Below, in pieces: positions 62,623 through 64,000 of a DNA stretch of 64,000 nucleotides. The DNA is from Candidatus Nitrospira allomarina. GTDB taxonomy: Bacteria > Nitrospirota > Nitrospiria > Nitrospirales > UBA8639. The notes below the pieces were generated by a model. The model saw nothing but the letters and a program-made list of their open reading frames with translations. It was not told where the DNA came from and ran no database searches. The stretch lies in assembly GCF_032050975.1 (NCBI RefSeq), contig NZ_CP116967.1, forward strand, positions 744,001 through 808,000, read 5' to 3'. The stretch's first letter is position 1; each line of letters begins with the position of its first letter. The position numbers were made by a program, and so were the translations under genes.

Positions 62623-62703
62623 TGAGGTCCTAATGGGAGTGTTGAATAATAATAATTTCCAAGGGCATATTGACCCACAGGCACGTTGCATATTAGAGGC
62701 CTC

Positions 62704-62824
62704 GGGGCTGTTCAAAAATGTTGCCCAACAAGGCCGCAGTCATTTTTGCGCGCAGAGCGTACTTCCAGTACGTGAGCACGGAAAAATGGCGAGAACGCCG
62801 CTGGCCGCTTTTTTCAACAGTCCC
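62704..62824. mobile_element. MITE-like palindromic element
   Basis: A 121-bp element with terminal inverted repeats GGGGCTGTTCAAAAA (62704-62718) and, at the right end, the complement of GGGACTGTTGAAAAA. Inside, nested inverted repeats (GGCCGC with a GCTGGCC-like arm, and CGTACT with AGTACG) allow nearly the whole element to fold. No coding capacity. Partial copies seem to lie near 5350 and 42826. Confidence 0.6.
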
Positions 62825-62879
62825 TAATCATGGAAAATTCAGGAATTTCTCAATCCCATACATGCAACCCGGCTCAGAA

Positions 62880-64000
62880 TTACAACCCCGGCATGACGGT
62901 CTGGTCCGGACATCCATTTGCCGCCAATTGCCAGTCTGCTGAAAAACGTTCAGCCGATTCAGGAGCAACGGCTCGAACGACCTTACAGGAAAAGGGATTT
63001 CCTTCTTTCGCCGTTTGCAAGAAATAATTTCGGATCTGAGGATCTGCCGGAACCAACCGACCACGCTCTCCATTCACATACCAGGTATGGAGTGTATGCT
63101 GGGCAGACTGATCACCGGCCAAGGCCTGGTCGATCACCCATGCCACAACGGGTTCACTCGGCGTCAGGTGGTCCCAGGTGTCTTCATCATTGGTCACCTG
63201 AGTGGACACGCGATGGGGAGGAGCCAACCGGTGCAGATCTTCTCGAATAAGACCAAAGCCGTTTAACACCTCCTGCCGGTCACCGGGCGAAAAGAGGTGG
63301 CGATGAAGGCCGCGACGGAATTGTGAGAGCTGTTCTCTGGCGGTCTGCGTGAGCGAATCGGCCATCGTGGCCCGACTACTCCGAAACCACCATAACATCG
63401 CCAAGGGGATATTGCGATCCACGCCACTGCCATTGGCATACATCGAAGCCAACAGGCTTTGGGCTTCGCCCGATCCCCCTTCCGCCGCCAGACGGAGCGG
63501 CTCGACCGCTTCACCGGTCCGGTTCTGAGCACGAAGCACGACCCCCAAATGAAACCATGCTTCGACCAATTGAGGCTCAACCTCGACCGCTCGCTGCAAG
63601 GCGGCAACAGCTTGAGACAAGTTCCCCGCTTCAGCCTGAGCTTTGCCAATGGCAAAATGGAGGTGCGCCCAGGCCGGTTGCAATCGAGCAGCGGATTCCA
63701 GGGCGACCACGGCCTTTTCCCATTGTCGGGTCGCCAGAAGCGCCGAGCCCAACTGAGACCACCCCGGAGCCCATTCAGGACGTTGGTCAGTCACCACATC
63801 AAATTCAACCGCCGCCTCGTCGATTAGTCCCATGGCAGCCATGGCAACTCCCAGATTGTAATGGAGCCATACTCCATCTTTGGCAAAGGGATCCTGGCGT
63901 AATGTCTCTCGCCACAGCGAGGCGGCCTGCGCCCAATTTCCCTGACGACTCCACACAACACCAAGCAGCAATCTCGCTGAAGTCAATCGGGGATCGAGAG
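62880..64000 (-). CDS. TPR and Sel1-like repeat protein (partial, continues beyond the window)
   Basis: The visible C-terminal part of about 373 aa begins outside the window. It shows tandem TPR units (for example YNLGVAMAAMGLIDEAAVEF, WSQLGSALLATRQWEKAVVA, WFHLGVVLRAQNRTGEAVEP) followed by a Sel1-like unit (AQSLLASMYANGSGVDRNIP) and a C-terminal region of about 150 residues without repeats. These repeats bind other proteins. It lies upstream of the membrane-bound sigma-54 activator on the same strand, with the MITE-like element between, so co-regulation is possible but unproven. Confidence 0.8.
   Translation of the reverse strand, partial: LDPRLTSARLLLGVVWSRQGNWAQAASLWRETLRQDPFAKDGVWLHYNLGVAMAAMGLIDEAAVEFDVVTDQRPEWAPGWSQLGSALLATRQWEKAVVALESAARLQPAWAHLHFAIGKAQAEAGNLSQAVAALQRAVEVEPQLVEAWFHLGVVLRAQNRTGEAVEPLRLAAEGGSGEAQSLLASMYANGSGVDRNIPLAMLWWFRSSRATMADSLTQTAREQLSQFRRGLHRHLFSPGDRQEVLNGFGLIREDLHRLAPPHRVSTQVTNDEDTWDHLTPSEPVVAWVIDQALAGDQSAQHTLHTWYVNGERGRLVPADPQIRNYFLQTAKEGNPFSCKVVRAVAPESAERFSADWQLAANGCPDQTVMPGL

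Overview
The window comes from a nitrite-oxidising bacterium of the genus Nitrospira. The anchor is a pair of genes for the periplasmic Nitrospira-type nitrite oxidoreductase: nxrA (Tat signal, about 1145 aa) and nxrB (429 aa, several Cys clusters). The fused glycine/sarcosine/dimethylglycine N-methyltransferase, the BCCT-type transporter next to it and the moderate GC content suggest a marine or salt-tolerant lineage such as the N. marina group. That placement is inference.

Layout. 1-4000: a broken DUF2971 gene, a structured intergenic repeat, a TerB-like protein, a CBS-pair protein and two single-domain response regulators. 4400-7500: two unlike 2OG-Fe(II) oxygenases, an RmlD-like SDR and a membrane protein. 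7900-14000 (mostly minus strand): NUDIX, gcvT, FKBP isomerase and FIST genes, the last three joined by 4-nt overlaps; then a P1 peptidase, a GNAT acetyltransferase and a DUF502 protein. 14150-15700: a Trm112-like protein and three small hypotheticals. 16030-21500: nxrA-nxrB with a strong terminator, an intercistronic hairpin and a long AT-rich leader. 21570-25540: a doubly broken nth gene, rpsU and the three-gene proton-translocating transhydrogenase operon. 25800-30260: a lipase-fold protein lacking its nucleophile, an alkaline-phosphatase-fold protein lacking its metal ligands, a small exported protein and the first HEAT-repeat protein. 30300-34000: the divergent betaine synthesis and betaine transport genes, followed by a remnant of a second transporter gene. 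35200-39430: a run of four HEAT-repeat genes. 39580-45950: UDP-glucose dehydrogenase, tRNA-Gly(GCC), a methyltransferase-like protein, a ChaN-like lipoprotein, a double CDGSH protein and small ORFs. 45150-49400: a tesA-ybbA-ybbP type esterase/ABC module. 50000 to the end: response regulator, AsmA-like protein, DNA polymerase I, exonuclease III, phosphohexomutase, HPF-like factor, Tat-exported MsrB, a CHASE2-like sigma-54 activator and a TPR/Sel1 protein that runs off the window.

How the parts fit. NXR feeds electrons from nitrite in the periplasm, and the transhydrogenase supplies NADPH in a cell with a low-potential-electron problem. Betaine synthesis plus BCCT uptake handle osmotic stress; GcvT shares glycine with betaine synthesis. 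UDP-glucose dehydrogenase and the hexomutase point to surface polysaccharide.

The least explained parts are the HEAT-repeat block with its exported pseudo-phosphatase neighbour, the leader of the betaine synthase gene, and the non-coding elements around nxrAB. Two repeat families are visible: a three-hairpin repeat (two copies with compensatory changes) and a MITE-like element with terminal inverted repeats. No CRISPR array, rRNA operon, intact insertion sequence or prophage was seen.
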